Notes: a model not told the origin generated them from the sequence alone. DNA of 64,000 bases from Draconibacterium sp. (GCA_016705335.1 JADIYN010000015.1:1-64000), one strand, 5' to 3'; numbered from the stretch's first letter, positions 9,422 to 18,949 are shown. Numbers and translations are program-made.

Positions 9422-10657
9422 TTATTTTTTTAAAAACTTAACCGTTTTTGCTTCGTTTCCCGAACGAACATGTAAGTTATACAAGCCAGTTGGCAAAGCA
9501 CTTATATTCAGTATATTTTTGTTTAATCCGGTATTTTCTGAATTTTTGGTTTTTAATACAACCTGACCCGCCATGTTATAAATTGTAAATTCTGTAACTC
9601 CGCTAAAATCGTGAATTACATTGATTTCCTGAGACGCCGGATTTGGATAAACGGTTAAATTACGATCCGAAATGTTTTTAATTCCGGTAGCGTCCATTTT
9701 GGTTTTTACAAACGAATAAGTACCGGTCGCACTTCCGCTAAAACCTGTAAAATACAGTTTCCAGATTGATTTATCTGCACTAACAGTATCCTGAATAAAA
9801 TACACGATATCATCAGCAACCTCATACTGAAAAGTACCCATATTAAACGATTTCCAATCTGAACCAAATTGTGAAATTGTATCGTTGAACATTGATTTTT
9901 GGTAGTCTTTAAATTCGCTTTGCGAAACTCCGTTTACCTGTTGTATTTTAACTCCTGCATTCGATAAAACTCCAGTAACGTAATAAGGAATGTTGTAATC
10001 GTAATATCTTGTAAACAATAGCTGCCATCTTTCGGCAGGTTCCTGATCTACAACTGCATTGTTTGCCAATGAAAAGTGGATAAACGATTTACCTGCGTAA
10101 TTATTTGCATTAAGTATTATTGTAGTATCATTCTGTCCATCCAGATCGGCATATTTAAATGTCCAAACATTTTGAACCGCCTTTTTTTGCTGGATAATTA
10201 GTTTTTTAAAACTTTCGTTGGCCAGCTTAACAATGAAAATGCTATCGCCCGAAATGTAATGAGATGCCATATTGTAGGTTCCCCAGCCATAATCAAATTC
10301 ATTTCCGGGTACTGTGTTGGCGTTAAAAGCTCCATATTCCCAGTCAACTATCGAGTTGTACATTGGTTTCCAGGCCATTCCTGTTGTGTCAACTGTTTCC
10401 CAGCTGCCAATCGCTCCATTTGGCCAGGTATAAACCATTACGCCACTTCCGTTGTTTGCCAAAACCGAAACACTCATTTGCTGGGTGTTAAAAGCAAGGT
10501 CCCAACTGTTTCGGGGAACTGTTTTCAAAACATCATTATCAAAATTATAGTAAACTTCATTTGCATAGTTTTCTCCGGTAGCCACATCCACCTGAGCATG
10601 CGATATAGCCGGAATAATAATAATTATTGAAAATAGAAATGTAAAAATTGATTTCAT
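9422..10657 (-). CDS. HmuY-family protein with T9SS sorting tail
   Basis: 411 residues, intact. A signal peptide (about 1-21, ending ISHAQ) precedes two HmuY-like halves: NSWDLAFNTQQMSVSVLAN, then ERWQLLFTRYYDYNIPYYVT, and IWKLYFTGFSGSATGTYSF near residue 305. After about residue 330 comes a T9SS type A tail (DRNLTVYPNPASQEIN, then LPTGLYNLHVRSGNEAKTVK). So unlike the second HmuY it is not a lipoprotein but is sent through the type IX system and attached or released at the surface. It precedes the receptor in the same direction, with a hairpin between. Role inferred: haem capture outside the cell. Confidence 0.8.
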   Translation of the reverse strand: MKSIFTFLFSIIIIIPAISHAQVDVATGENYANEVYYNFDNDVLKTVPRNSWDLAFNTQQMSVSVLANNGSGVMVYTWPNGAIGSWETVDTTGMAWKPMYNSIVDWEYGAFNANTVPGNEFDYGWGTYNMASHYISGDSIFIVKLANESFKKLIIQQKKAVQNVWTFKYADLDGQNDTTIILNANNYAGKSFIHFSLANNAVVDQEPAERWQLLFTRYYDYNIPYYVTGVLSNAGVKIQQVNGVSQSEFKDYQKSMFNDTISQFGSDWKSFNMGTFQYEVADDIVYFIQDTVSADKSIWKLYFTGFSGSATGTYSFVKTKMDATGIKNISDRNLTVYPNPASQEINVIHDFSGVTEFTIYNMAGQVVLKTKNSENTGLNKNILNISALPTGLYNLHVRSGNEAKTVKFLKK

Positions 10658-10789
10658 GATAATACTTTTTAAATTGTAATTCTAATTGTTTGTGTTTGTT
10701 TCGAAATGCCGAAACAACTGTAAAATGTTCAATCTGCTTCGCTCACGCAAGACAGATTTCGTTATGATATAAATTCAGAAATGAAACGA

Positions 10790-11128
10790 TTAACAGGGTA
10801 AAAAGTTAAAAACAGGTGGTGCTTTGTTTCCGGAATTCGCAAAGAAAGGTGATTTCCACTTTTCACGAACATTTTTGGAATGGATTTTTTGAATAACAGA
10901 ATCTTCGAATTCAGTAAAAATGTTTTGATGAATTTCAATTGAATCGAAATGGATTTGATGTGAATTACTCGCAGTCAAAACAACTTCCTGACAGATTTGA
11001 ATGTTCTCAAATTGCTGTTTTTCAGTTAATATATTGGATTTTGGCTCGGCAGAAAATAAAAATACAAATGGTAAACATACCGTAAGTATCAGGGTTAAAA
11101 TCTGACCTGTTGCTCCAACAAAAAACAT
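10790..11128 (-). CDS. Small membrane protein heading the haem operon
   Basis: 112 residues. A hydrophobic helix spans about residues 8-27 (LTLILTVCLPFVFLFSA), followed by a polar tail with many His, Gln and Glu. It ends about 130 bp before the T9SS-tailed HmuY-like gene and points the same way, so it may share its promoter. I recognise no family. The composition (H, C, E in the tail) would fit a small exported metal- or haem-sensing factor, but that is speculation. It is a plausible gene because it has a normal start and no competing frame. Confidence 0.5.
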   Translation of the reverse strand: MFFVGATGQILTLILTVCLPFVFLFSAEPKSNILTEKQQFENIQICQEVVLTASNSHQIHFDSIEIHQNIFTEFEDSVIQKIHSKNVREKWKSPFFANSGNKAPPVFNFLPC

Positions 11129-11318
11129 TTTCGATTAATTTTTAAAGATGTCAAAGATAGGTTTTTTATGAAAAGAATGTGAATAATACTAATTGATAAA
11201 TGTTAATTCGATTTTTACAGAAATCGCAGGTAATTCGTTTCATAAAAGAAATTGAAACAGATATTTATTGTCAAATATTCATACTTAATTATTTGATTTG
11301 TAGAATTATATCATTAAC

Positions 11319-11345
11319 TTGAATACCATAATTTTAAGTATTCAA
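11319..11345. promoter_or_regulatory. Inverted repeat upstream of the S9 peptidase gene
   Basis: TTGAATAC (11319-11326) and GTATTCAA (11338-11345) are perfect complements with an 11-bp AT-rich spacer, 29 bp before the ATG at 11375. This could be an operator for a dimeric repressor or a 5' leader hairpin. No clear ribosome binding motif is nearby, which is usual in Bacteroidota. Confidence 0.4.
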
Positions 11346-11374
11346 ATAAAGGTCAAATCTTAAAAATTCGCAAA

Positions 11375-13249
11375 ATGGAAAAACTAATCTTTTTATTTAT
11401 CATTACAATTGCTTTTGCATCCTGCAAACCATCCGCAGAACAGAAAGCCCCGCTAATTCCAATGGAAGACTTTTTTCGGAATCCTGAAAAAACTGCTTTT
11501 ATGCTTTCTCCGAATGGAGAGTATTTTTCGTATATGGCACCTTATGAATCGCGGCTAAATGTTTTTGTCCAAAAGATTGGTGCAGAAGAAGCTGTTCGGA
11601 TTACAAATGAAACCGAACGTGATATAGCGGGTTATTTGTGGGCTAACAACAACAGGATATTATTTCTTAAAGATACCGGGGGCGATGAAAATTTTCACCT
11701 GTATGGTGTAAATATCGATGGTTCGGACTTAAAAGGATTGACAGTATTTGAAAAAGTAAGAACAACATTAATAGATGAACTTGAGGATATTGAAGACGAA
11801 GTAATTGTTGGACTTAATAAACGTAATCCAACAGTTTTCGATCCGTACCGGTTAAACATTGTAACAGGTGAATTAACTCTGCTGGCCGAAAATCCAGGCA
11901 ATATTATGGGCTGGATGACCGACCATGATGGGAAACTCCGGATAGCTGTTGCATCTGACGGAGTTAATACAACTTATCTGTATCGCAACACAGAAGAGGA
12001 TGAATTTGCACCTGTATTAACAACAAGTTTTAAAGAAGCTGTCAATCCCTTAATCTTTACTTTTGATAATAGAATGGTTTATGCTTTATCAAATCTTGAA
12101 CGCGATAAACTGGCTTTGGTAACTTTTGATATTGCGAATGGAAAGGAAAGTGAAATCCTTTTTGAAACCGAAGAAGCTGATCTTACGGGTATGGTTTATT
12201 CAAAAAAAGATAAAAAACTGTTGGCTGTAAATTGGTATACCGATAAAAGGAAAGAGAGTTTTTTTGATGCGGAATATGAAGCGATGATGAATAAACTAAA
12301 AGAAAAATTGCCTGGTATTGAAGTACGGATAGCCAGCGAAAATAAGGAAGAAGATAAATTTATGATACGCACTTTCAGCGATAAAACGGAGGGTGAATAT
12401 TATTTTTACAACAAGGAAACAGATGAATTGACTTTACTTGCAGAACTTAGTCCCTGGCTTAAAGCTGAAAATATGTGCGAGATGAAAACAGTGAATTACA
12501 CCTCGCGCGATGGGATGAACATTCAGGGTTATCTTACTTTACCCTTAGGTTATAAAGCTGAAAAATTACCTGTTGTAATTAATCCTCATGGTGGTCCATG
12601 GGCACGTGATAATTGGACTTTTAATCCTGAAGTACAGTTTTTAGCCAACAATGGTTATGCAGTTTTACAAATGAATTTCCGTGGATCAACTGGTTTTGGT
12701 AAAGCTTTTTGGGAAGCCTCATTCAAACAGTGGGGAAAAACAATGCAGAACGATATTTCTGATGGTGTGCAATGGTTAATTGATGAAGGAATTGCCGACC
12801 CGGAAAGAATTGCCATTTACGGTGGAAGTTATGGTGGGTACGCAACATTGGCAGGACTTTGTTTTTCACCGGATTTGTATGCAGCGGGTGTCGATTATGT
12901 GGGCGTTTCAAACTTGTTTACTTTTATGGAAACCATTCCGCCTTATTGGAAACCAATGTTGGACATGCTTTACGAAATGGTTGGAAATCCTGTAACAGAC
13001 AGTTTGTTGCTGGCTGAGGCATCTCCTGTTTATCATGTCGATAAAATTAAAGCACCATTGTTTGTAGCCCAGGGTGCAAATGATCCGCGTGTAAATATTA
13101 ACGAATCAGATCAGATTGTAAATGCATTAAAAGAACGTGGAATTGATGTTGAATACATGGTTAAAGACAACGAAGGACATGGATTTGGGAATGAAGAAAA
13201 CCGTTTCGACTTTTACAGGGCAATGATTGTTTTCTGGATAAACATTTAA
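11375..13249 (+). CDS. S9-family prolyl oligopeptidase-like serine peptidase lipoprotein
   Basis: 624 residues, intact. The N-terminus MEKLIFLFIITIAFASC is a lipoprotein signal (Cys17), so the enzyme should sit in the periplasm or on a membrane surface. Residues about 30-370 are a beta-propeller-like region (FMLSPNGEYFSYMAPYESR at the start). The C-terminal alpha/beta hydrolase has the serine elbow GGSYGGY (Ser near 485), the Asp in GANDPRVN (about 570) and the His in NEGHGFGN (about 601). Such enzymes cut oligopeptides, often after proline or as acyl-/dipeptidyl-peptidases. Exact specificity cannot be read. It is a single-gene unit: an inverted repeat lies upstream and a strong terminator downstream. 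Confidence 0.9.
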   Translation: MEKLIFLFIITIAFASCKPSAEQKAPLIPMEDFFRNPEKTAFMLSPNGEYFSYMAPYESRLNVFVQKIGAEEAVRITNETERDIAGYLWANNNRILFLKDTGGDENFHLYGVNIDGSDLKGLTVFEKVRTTLIDELEDIEDEVIVGLNKRNPTVFDPYRLNIVTGELTLLAENPGNIMGWMTDHDGKLRIAVASDGVNTTYLYRNTEEDEFAPVLTTSFKEAVNPLIFTFDNRMVYALSNLERDKLALVTFDIANGKESEILFETEEADLTGMVYSKKDKKLLAVNWYTDKRKESFFDAEYEAMMNKLKEKLPGIEVRIASENKEEDKFMIRTFSDKTEGEYYFYNKETDELTLLAELSPWLKAENMCEMKTVNYTSRDGMNIQGYLTLPLGYKAEKLPVVINPHGGPWARDNWTFNPEVQFLANNGYAVLQMNFRGSTGFGKAFWEASFKQWGKTMQNDISDGVQWLIDEGIADPERIAIYGGSYGGYATLAGLCFSPDLYAAGVDYVGVSNLFTFMETIPPYWKPMLDMLYEMVGNPVTDSLLLAEASPVYHVDKIKAPLFVAQGANDPRVNINESDQIVNALKERGIDVEYMVKDNEGHGFGNEENRFDFYRAMIVFWINI

Positions 13250-13276
13250 AGCCTGAACCAAAAGAATAAAATAAAG

Positions 13277-13320
13277 CAAAAAGCTCTTGCGGATAAATTC
13301 ACAAGAGCTTTTTGTTTTAT
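13277..13320. terminator. Bidirectional terminator
   Basis: CAAAAAGCTCTTG (13277-13289) pairs perfectly over 13 bp with 13302-13314. A and T runs on both sides make it work for the S9 peptidase gene (+) and for the convergent permease gene (-), whose stop is at 13328. Confidence 0.9.
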
Positions 13321-13327
13321 AATTCAA

Positions 13328-14578
13328 CTAATCAAACCTTATGGTTTTGTCGGGCGAAATTTTACTTACCAAATAGCTTGGGATTATCAACATAAATGTT
13401 GTAATGACCAAACATCCAATATTTAACAGCAGAATATGTAAAATATTAAAATTCACCGGAACCACGTCAACGTAATAAGTTGCGGGATTTAACCTGATGA
13501 TGTGAAATGCCTTCTGAAGTAAAATAATTGCAATTCCTATTACATTTCCCCACAACATTCCGCGGCTGGTAAGAAAAACAGAGGTACAAAAATACTTTCC
13601 TGATACTCCAGTTTGGGCTTCCCAAAGCTTTTAAAACGCCAATCATTGTGCTGCGTTCCAGTATCAAAACAAGCAATGCCGAAATCATATTAAACCCAGC
13701 TACCAAAACCATTAACGAAAGAATTACCCAAACATTCATGTCTAAAATTGCAAGCCAGTCGAATATTTGCGGATATTGCCTGGTTATGGATTCTGTGCGA
13801 AGGATAACATCGTTTTCCTGGCTGTAAAAAACCACAAGATTCCTGATTTCGCGTTCTATAATATCAATTTTGCCGAAATCGTTTACAAGTATTTCGAAAC
13901 CGCTGATTTGGTCGTTTTGCCAGTCATTTAAGCGCTGAACCTGTTTTATATCGCCAATGATGAAAAGATTGTCAAATTCTTCGAGACTTGTACGGTAAAT
14001 TCCGCAAACCTTGAGTTGCAGCATTCGTGGTGTAACTTCATTTTCGTTCAAAAAATAAAGTACTGCCGAGTCGCCGGTTTTTATTTTTAAGAGGTTCGAA
14101 ACATTTTCCGACAGCAAAATTTCATTTACCCGGCTTGTGTCATTTAATTGGGGAAGAACTCCATCAACAAGGTTTTTCTGAAAAAATGTCCAGTTGTAAC
14201 CCGGTTCAACCCCTTTAAAAACAATACCCTGTATTGATTCGTCGGTTTTTATCATTCCCGGTTTAGTTGCAAAAACCTGGATTTTTTGAACTTCAGGCAA
14301 CGAATCCAATTTTCCCAAAAATGGTTGGTTTTTCGAAATGGGAGGTAGTTCGTAGGAGTTTCTCGATTCATAATTCACAATTTGGATGTGTGATCCAAAA
14401 CCAATTACTTTGTTCCTTATTTCAGTTTTGAATCCTGTGATTACCGCCACCGAAACAATCATCACGGCCAACCCAAGCGCAATCCGAAAAGCGCAATGCG
14501 GATAATTTTCTTCGATAAAAATTGCTGGTTTGTTTTATCGAAAAACAGCCTGTTCGAAATAAAAAGTTCGGTATTCAT
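13328..14578 (-). CDS. FtsX-like ABC transporter permease, LolC/LolE-type (frameshifted)
   Basis: The start at 14578 gives MNTELFISNRLFFDKTN and KKIIRIALFG; a shift near 14490 leads into AVMIVSVAVITGFKTEIRNK, the first membrane helix. A large periplasmic domain follows (about residues 50-270), then ILSLMVLVAGFNMISALLVL and ERSTMIGVLKALG, the conserved helix 2 and cytoplasmic loop of FtsX/LolE permeases. A second shift near 13560 joins the last two helices (LLLNIGCLVITTFMLIIPSY) and the end. Length about 410 fits LolC/LolE-type permeases, which extract lipoproteins from the inner membrane with an ATPase (LolD). No ATPase is next to it. Both shifts look like indel errors. Confidence 0.75.
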
Positions 14579-14590
14579 TCCAATTTGGAA

Positions 14591-15628
14591 TTAAATTTTA
14601 TTCAATACTGATTTGTTTTGAATTTCAGCCGGGTTGTCTACAACATCCTCTCTCCTGTTAATAAACGGCAAAATCATCATCGAAACCAAACCAACCAAAA
14701 TTATCATTACGGTAGAAGTGGAATGTGCCACAAAAGCAAAAATTACACCGTTTTCATAACTTACACCATATAACGACAAAGCTTCAATTGCCATAAAATG
14801 CCAGGCGCCAATTCCTCCCTGCACAGGCGCCACCATTCCGAAACTTGCAAAAACAAAGGTTGTCAATCCGGCAATCGGGTTCAGATCCCTTGTAAAATCG
14901 AAGGCAAAAAATACGGCATAAAGCATCAGGTAATAGCAAAACCAAATAAAGGCCGAATGAAACCAAAACCACCCTTTTCGTTTTATTGAACGGATGGAAA
15001 TAAATCCTTCCTTAAAATTTATAAGTATGGCAACTACTTTTTTAAATACCGAAGTTTGTTTAAACGTGTTTCGGAATAAATAAATTACAACGACAATCGC
15101 AACCACACCAATAATCAGGTAAGGCGATGTAAAAACACTTGTAAGTTTTTGTTTTATTTCGGGGTTGTGTTGTATAAAACTCAGCATTTGTCCAAACTGC
15201 GAAAGAATAACCACAAGTAACAGCAATAGCAACGAAAGCACATCGATAAGGCGCTCGGCAACTACTGTTCCGAAAAGTTTTGTAAACGATATTTTTTCGT
15301 ACCTCGAAAGCACACCGCAACGCGATACTTCGCCCATGCGGGGGAAAGCCATGTTCATTAAATACCCAACCATTACTGCGATAAATGTATTCGCAAAACG
15401 TGGTTTATGCCCTATTGGTTCTATCATCAAACCCCAGCGTAAAGTGCGGCTGACATGACTTATCAAACCGATAAAAAGCGAAACTGCAACCCAAAAGTAG
15501 TTCACTTCATTTTTCAATACCGATTTTATACGGTCAATGTCCTGATCTTTGTAAATGAGCCAGAAAATAAATATTCCGAGTGTAAAGAATATAAGGAATT
15601 TAAGAATTTTAATTGCTGTTTTTTTCAA
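14591..15628 (-). CDS. Flippase-like integral membrane protein (LPG_synthase_TM family)
   Basis: 345 residues with about eight membrane helices: IKILKFLIFFTLGIFIFWL near the start, LIDVLSLLLLLLVVILSQF in the middle, VMIILVGLVSMMILPFI near the end. The motifs NMAFPRMGEVSR and VAPVQGGIGAWHFMA match the YbhN/AglD2/UPF0104 family related to the membrane half of lysylphosphatidylglycerol synthase. Members are thought to flip or sense lipids, but the substrate is unknown. It begins the transcript that continues 12 bp later into the FtsX-like permease and is divergent from ksgA. Confidence 0.8.
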   Translation of the reverse strand: MKKTAIKILKFLIFFTLGIFIFWLIYKDQDIDRIKSVLKNEVNYFWVAVSLFIGLISHVSRTLRWGLMIEPIGHKPRFANTFIAVMVGYLMNMAFPRMGEVSRCGVLSRYEKISFTKLFGTVVAERLIDVLSLLLLLLVVILSQFGQMLSFIQHNPEIKQKLTSVFTSPYLIIGVVAIVVVIYLFRNTFKQTSVFKKVVAILINFKEGFISIRSIKRKGWFWFHSAFIWFCYYLMLYAVFFAFDFTRDLNPIAGLTTFVFASFGMVAPVQGGIGAWHFMAIEALSLYGVSYENGVIFAFVAHSTSTVMIILVGLVSMMILPFINRREDVVDNPAEIQNKSVLNKI

Positions 15629-15688
15629 ACCAGATAAATTTTAGAGCTGTGTTTTGTTTATCAAAATTACATTTCGCCAAATTATTCC

Positions 15689-15696
15689 TACTTTTG
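15689..15696 (+). promoter_or_regulatory. Candidate -7 box for ksgA
   Basis: TACTTTTG matches the Bacteroidota -7 consensus TAnnTTTG exactly. It lies about 118 bp before the ksgA ATG. A matching -33 box at the expected spacing is not clear, so the call is tentative. Confidence 0.35.
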
Positions 15697-15813
15697 CGAA
15701 TCGAAATTAAAAAATTAACAACTGCCGTTATCGTAAGCGGCAAAAGTATAAATTTGTTTTGTTAATTTCATAAAAGGCAACTTAGTAATCAGGAGAAATG
15801 GACGGGGAGAGTA

Positions 15814-16578
15814 ATGAGTTTTGTAAAACCAAAAAAAAGTTTGGGTCAGCATTTTTTGATCGATCAGAATATCGCGCGAAAAATTGTTGACAGTCTGGGT
15901 TCCGAAACCGCTGACGTTTTGGAAATAGGCCCGGGAATGGGTGTTCTTACTCAATATCTTCTCAATCGTCCTGAAATCAATCTTCATGTTATCGAAATCG
16001 ACAGGGATTCAGTTGCATATCTTCAGGAAAACTTTACACAATTAAAAAATATCTGGAGCGAAGATTTTTTGAAATCGGACCTTGCAGCCAAATTTGAAGG
16101 TAATTTTAGTATCATCGGCAATTTTCCTTACAACATTTCATCTCAAATATTTTTCAAAGTACTGGGCATGCGCAACCGTATTCCTGAAGTTGTGGGAATG
16201 ATACAAAAAGAAGTTGCCGAACGGATTGCATCAAAGCACGGGAATAAAAGTTACGGAATTCTCAGCGTGATTTTACAGGCTTATTACGATATCGAATATC
16301 TTTTTACAGTTTCAGAAAATGTGTTTTTGCCACCGCCAAAAGTTAAATCGGCGGTAATCAGGTTAACGCGGAACAATACAACAGCTCTGCCATGCAGCGA
16401 AGTTTTTTGTTGAAGTTGTAAAGCCGCCTTTAATTTAAGGCGAAAAATGCTGCGGAATTCTTTAAAGGGAATTTGCGAAAATCTGCCTGAACAGTTTGCC
16501 GAAAAACGCCCTGAACAACTTTCGGTAAATGATTTTATTGAGTTGACAACTATTATTGAGAACCTCAAAAAAGGATAG
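15814..16578 (+). CDS. ksgA: 16S rRNA A1518/A1519 dimethyltransferase KsgA (frameshifted 3' end)
   Basis: The gene opens with GAGAGTAATG. MSFVKPKKSLGQHFLIDQN is the KsgA N-terminus, LEIGPGMGVLTQYL (about residue 36) is the SAM-binding motif I, and NFPYNIS (about 103) is the catalytic motif IV. It methylates two adjacent adenines in the 3' hairpin of 16S rRNA late in 30S assembly. Near 16390 the frame is lost and as read the protein stops at 16413. After two small shifts the expected C-terminal helices continue (KAAFNLRRKMLRNSL, LPEQFAEKRPEQLSVNDFIE) to a stop at 16578. Repaired length is about 255, normal for KsgA, so the breaks are probably errors. Confidence 0.85.
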
Positions 16579-16583
16579 AATTT

Positions 16584-17799
16584 TTGCTCGATGGTGAAAC
16601 TGCTTCCGATGTACTTGTTGAAATCCCCGAGAACGACAGGCGACGGTTTTTGCGAGTTTTGCCTCCCGAAATTATTGCCAGCAAGTTCCTCGAATTTATG
16701 GACTCCGACGATGCCGCCGACGTAATGGCCGACCTAGACGAGGAGCGCAAAATTGAAGTTTTAAACGAAATTGAAGACTTTGAACAGGCTGGCGATATTG
16801 TTGATCTGCTGGAATATGAAGAGGACACAGCGGGCGGGATCATGGCAAAAGAGCTTGTGAAAGTGAACGAAAACTGGACCGTTGCCACCTGTTTGCTGGA
16901 AATCAGTAAGCAAGCCCAGGAGGTTGACGAAATTTATTATATCTACGTTATCGACGATTCAGAGAAGTTGAAAGGCGTGCTTTCCCTCAAAAAACTCATC
17001 ATCACAAACACGAATACAAAAATCTCGAATATTTATAACCCCGACATAAAAATGGTAAATACAAATGTCCGCCAGGAGGAAATTGCTGAGATTATGGACA
17101 AATATGACCTTGTTGCCATTCCTGTTGTTGATGAAATCGGGAGGCTGAAAGGGAGGATAACTTTTGATGATGTTATCGATTTTATCAGGGAAGAAGCTGA
17201 AAAGGATTACCAGATGGTTTCGGGTTTGACCGGTGATGTTGAACCAGGCGACAAAATAAAGGAATTGTTACGCGCCCGTTTTCCGTGGCTGATTATCGGG
17301 ATGCTGGGTGGAATTATTGGTTCACTGGTTTTAAGTTCACACGAGCAATCGCTGAGCCGGGTAACCGAACTTGCCTTTTTTATCCCGCTCATTGCCGCTA
17401 TGGCAGGAATGTGGGGTGCAATCATCGGCAATAGTTGTGCAAAGTATCGCTAGCGGGGTAAAAGAACTCGAATCGATATCGCATCGTTTGATTAAGGAAG
17501 TTTCGGTGGCGCTGATCACAGCTTTGTTTTTTTCGTTATTGATTTTTGCTTACGTGTATTTTAGCCGGGGAGATATGAACCTGACTTACACGGTTTCAAT
17601 CACATTGTTTATCGTCATAATTTTTGCCTCATTTTTTGGAACAGTAATTCCCTTGATTTTACACAAAATAAAAATAGATCCGGCCCTTGCTACAGGCCCG
17701 TTTATAACAACCATGAACGATATTTTGGGCTTGCTGATTTATTTGATGATCGGGAATATTGTTTTTTGGGATACTCTAAAATCTATAATGTGCGGTTAA
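16584..17799 (+). CDS. mgtE: MgtE magnesium transporter, N-terminus missing, frameshifted
   Basis: The readable protein starts LDGETASDVLVEIPEND, which in MgtE lies inside the cytoplasmic N domain; roughly the first 50-60 residues normally present are absent because the ksgA stop is only a few bases upstream. CBS domains follow (AKELVKVNENWTVATCLLE; DKYDLVAIPVVDEIGR), then membrane helices from WLIIGMLGGIIGSLVLS. A shift near 17415 in the signature MAGNxGVQSSAIVVQ leads to the second frame, which finishes the channel (VSVALITALFFSLLIFAYV; GPFITTMNDILGLLIYLMIG). MgtE gates Mg2+ entry according to internal Mg2+ bound at the CBS/N domains. With the start missing it would have no proper N domain. 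Confidence 0.8.
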
Positions 17800-18257
17800 A
17801 AAGAATTATTATCGGCAGAAAAGATATCGCCGATTTCGAAAAACTGAACTTGTATGGAATTGAAGTTAAAATCGATTCCGGCGCATATACTTCAAGTTTT
17901 CACTGTCATAAAATCGAGAAAACTGAAATAGACGGAATAGAGTATATCAAATGTAACTTTCTCGATCCCAGCCATCCGCAATATCACGAAAAAGAATTCT
18001 GTTTCGATAAATTTAAAATGCGTAGTATAAAAAGTTCGAATGGAGCTGTAGAGGAACGTGTTTCAATTTTAACAGAAATAACCATCTTCGGTGAAAAATA
18101 TCCCATCGAACTCACCCTCACCGAAAGAATTGAGATGAAACATCCGGTTTTGTTGGGTAGAAAGTTTATTTCAAAAAGATTTTTAATAGACACATCACGA
18201 AAAAATCTTTCATTAAAAGGTAAATTAATTGAAATTAAGAAGATTAACAAAACATGA
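17790..18257 (+). CDS. RimB-like retropepsin-type aspartic protease (Zn_protease/COG4067 family)
   Basis: About 156 residues from a GTG at 17790 (an in-frame TTG at 17766 is also possible); the start overlaps the mgtE end. VKIDSGAYTSSFHC contains the Asp-Ser-Gly of a retropepsin-like active site, and HPVLLGRKFISKRFLID is the conserved C-terminal strand pair. The family was first annotated as ATP-dependent zinc protease. Its Pseudomonas member RimB trims glutamate tails added by RimK. The next gene here, overlapping by 4 bp, is RimK, and an AspA-like hydrolase follows. Cytoplasmic. Frame intact. Confidence 0.8.
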   Translation: MRLKRIIIGRKDIADFEKLNLYGIEVKIDSGAYTSSFHCHKIEKTEIDGIEYIKCNFLDPSHPQYHEKEFCFDKFKMRSIKSSNGAVEERVSILTEITIFGEKYPIELTLTERIEMKHPVLLGRKFISKRFLIDTSRKNLSLKGKLIEIKKINKT

Positions 18258-18949
18258 AGATAGTTGTATTGTCAAGAAATGCTAACCTTTATTCGACAAG
18301 ACGTATTGTGGAAGCAGGTAATGACCGGAAACACGAAATGCTTGTTGTAGATCATACAAAATGCGATCTTATTATTGAGAAAAAGAATCCGGTAATTATT
18401 TATAAGGGAGTTAAACTCAAAGACAAAACAGTTTTTACAAATTATTCGAAAAATGTTAAAGAAATTATTCAGGGAGCAGGGGGCACCCCGGTGGTAATTA
18501 AATTGCTTGAGGGTACTCAGGGTTTGGGTGTTGTTTTAGCCGAAACCGATAACGCTGCCGAGTCAGTTATCGATGCATTTAACGGTTTAAAAATTCGTGT
18601 AATTGTACAGGAATTTATAAAAGAAGCCCAGGGTTCTGATATTCGCGCTTTTGTGGTTGATGGGGTTGTGGTTGGCGCCATGAAACGAACCGCAAAAGGG
18701 GAGTTCCGCTCGAATCTGCACCGGGGCGGAACTGCTGAATTAATTCAACTCAGTGATGAAGAGGAGAATGCAGCCCTAAAAGCAGCAAAAGCAATGGGAC
18801 TTGGAATTTGTGGTGTCGATTTGCTGCAATCCAATCACGGAGCGTTAATTTTAGAGGTAAATTCATCGCCGGGGTTGGAAGGTATCGAATCGGCTACAGG
18901 GAAAAATATTGCTAAAAGTATTATTCGCTATGTTGAACGTCATGCCTGA
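18254..18949 (+). CDS. rimK: RimK-type alpha-L-glutamate ligase with internal deletion
   Basis: 231 residues in one frame, against about 290-300 in family members. The start MKIVVLSRNANLYSTRRI and VIIYKGVKLKD align with the RimK N-terminus, but the next part (in E. coli the region from FDAVIPRIG to about LPVTG, some 60 residues including the start of the ATP-grasp) is absent. The protein resumes with KNVKEIIQGAGGTPVVIKLL, EGTQGLGVVLAET, VQEFIKEAQGSDIRAFVVDG, FRSNLHRGG and LEVNSSPGLEGIE, the nucleotide- and Mg2+-binding core. RimK adds glutamates to ribosomal protein S6 and related targets. The missing piece should impair ATP binding. The junction is near 18425; real deletion or assembly loss cannot be told apart. 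Confidence 0.8.
   Translation: MKIVVLSRNANLYSTRRIVEAGNDRKHEMLVVDHTKCDLIIEKKNPVIIYKGVKLKDKTVFTNYSKNVKEIIQGAGGTPVVIKLLEGTQGLGVVLAETDNAAESVIDAFNGLKIRVIVQEFIKEAQGSDIRAFVVDGVVVGAMKRTAKGEFRSNLHRGGTAELIQLSDEEENAALKAAKAMGLGICGVDLLQSNHGALILEVNSSPGLEGIESATGKNIAKSIIRYVERHA

Noticed and set aside
13127..13327. Minus-strand frame over the S9 peptidase end
   Set aside because: Antisense shadow that includes the terminator hairpin.
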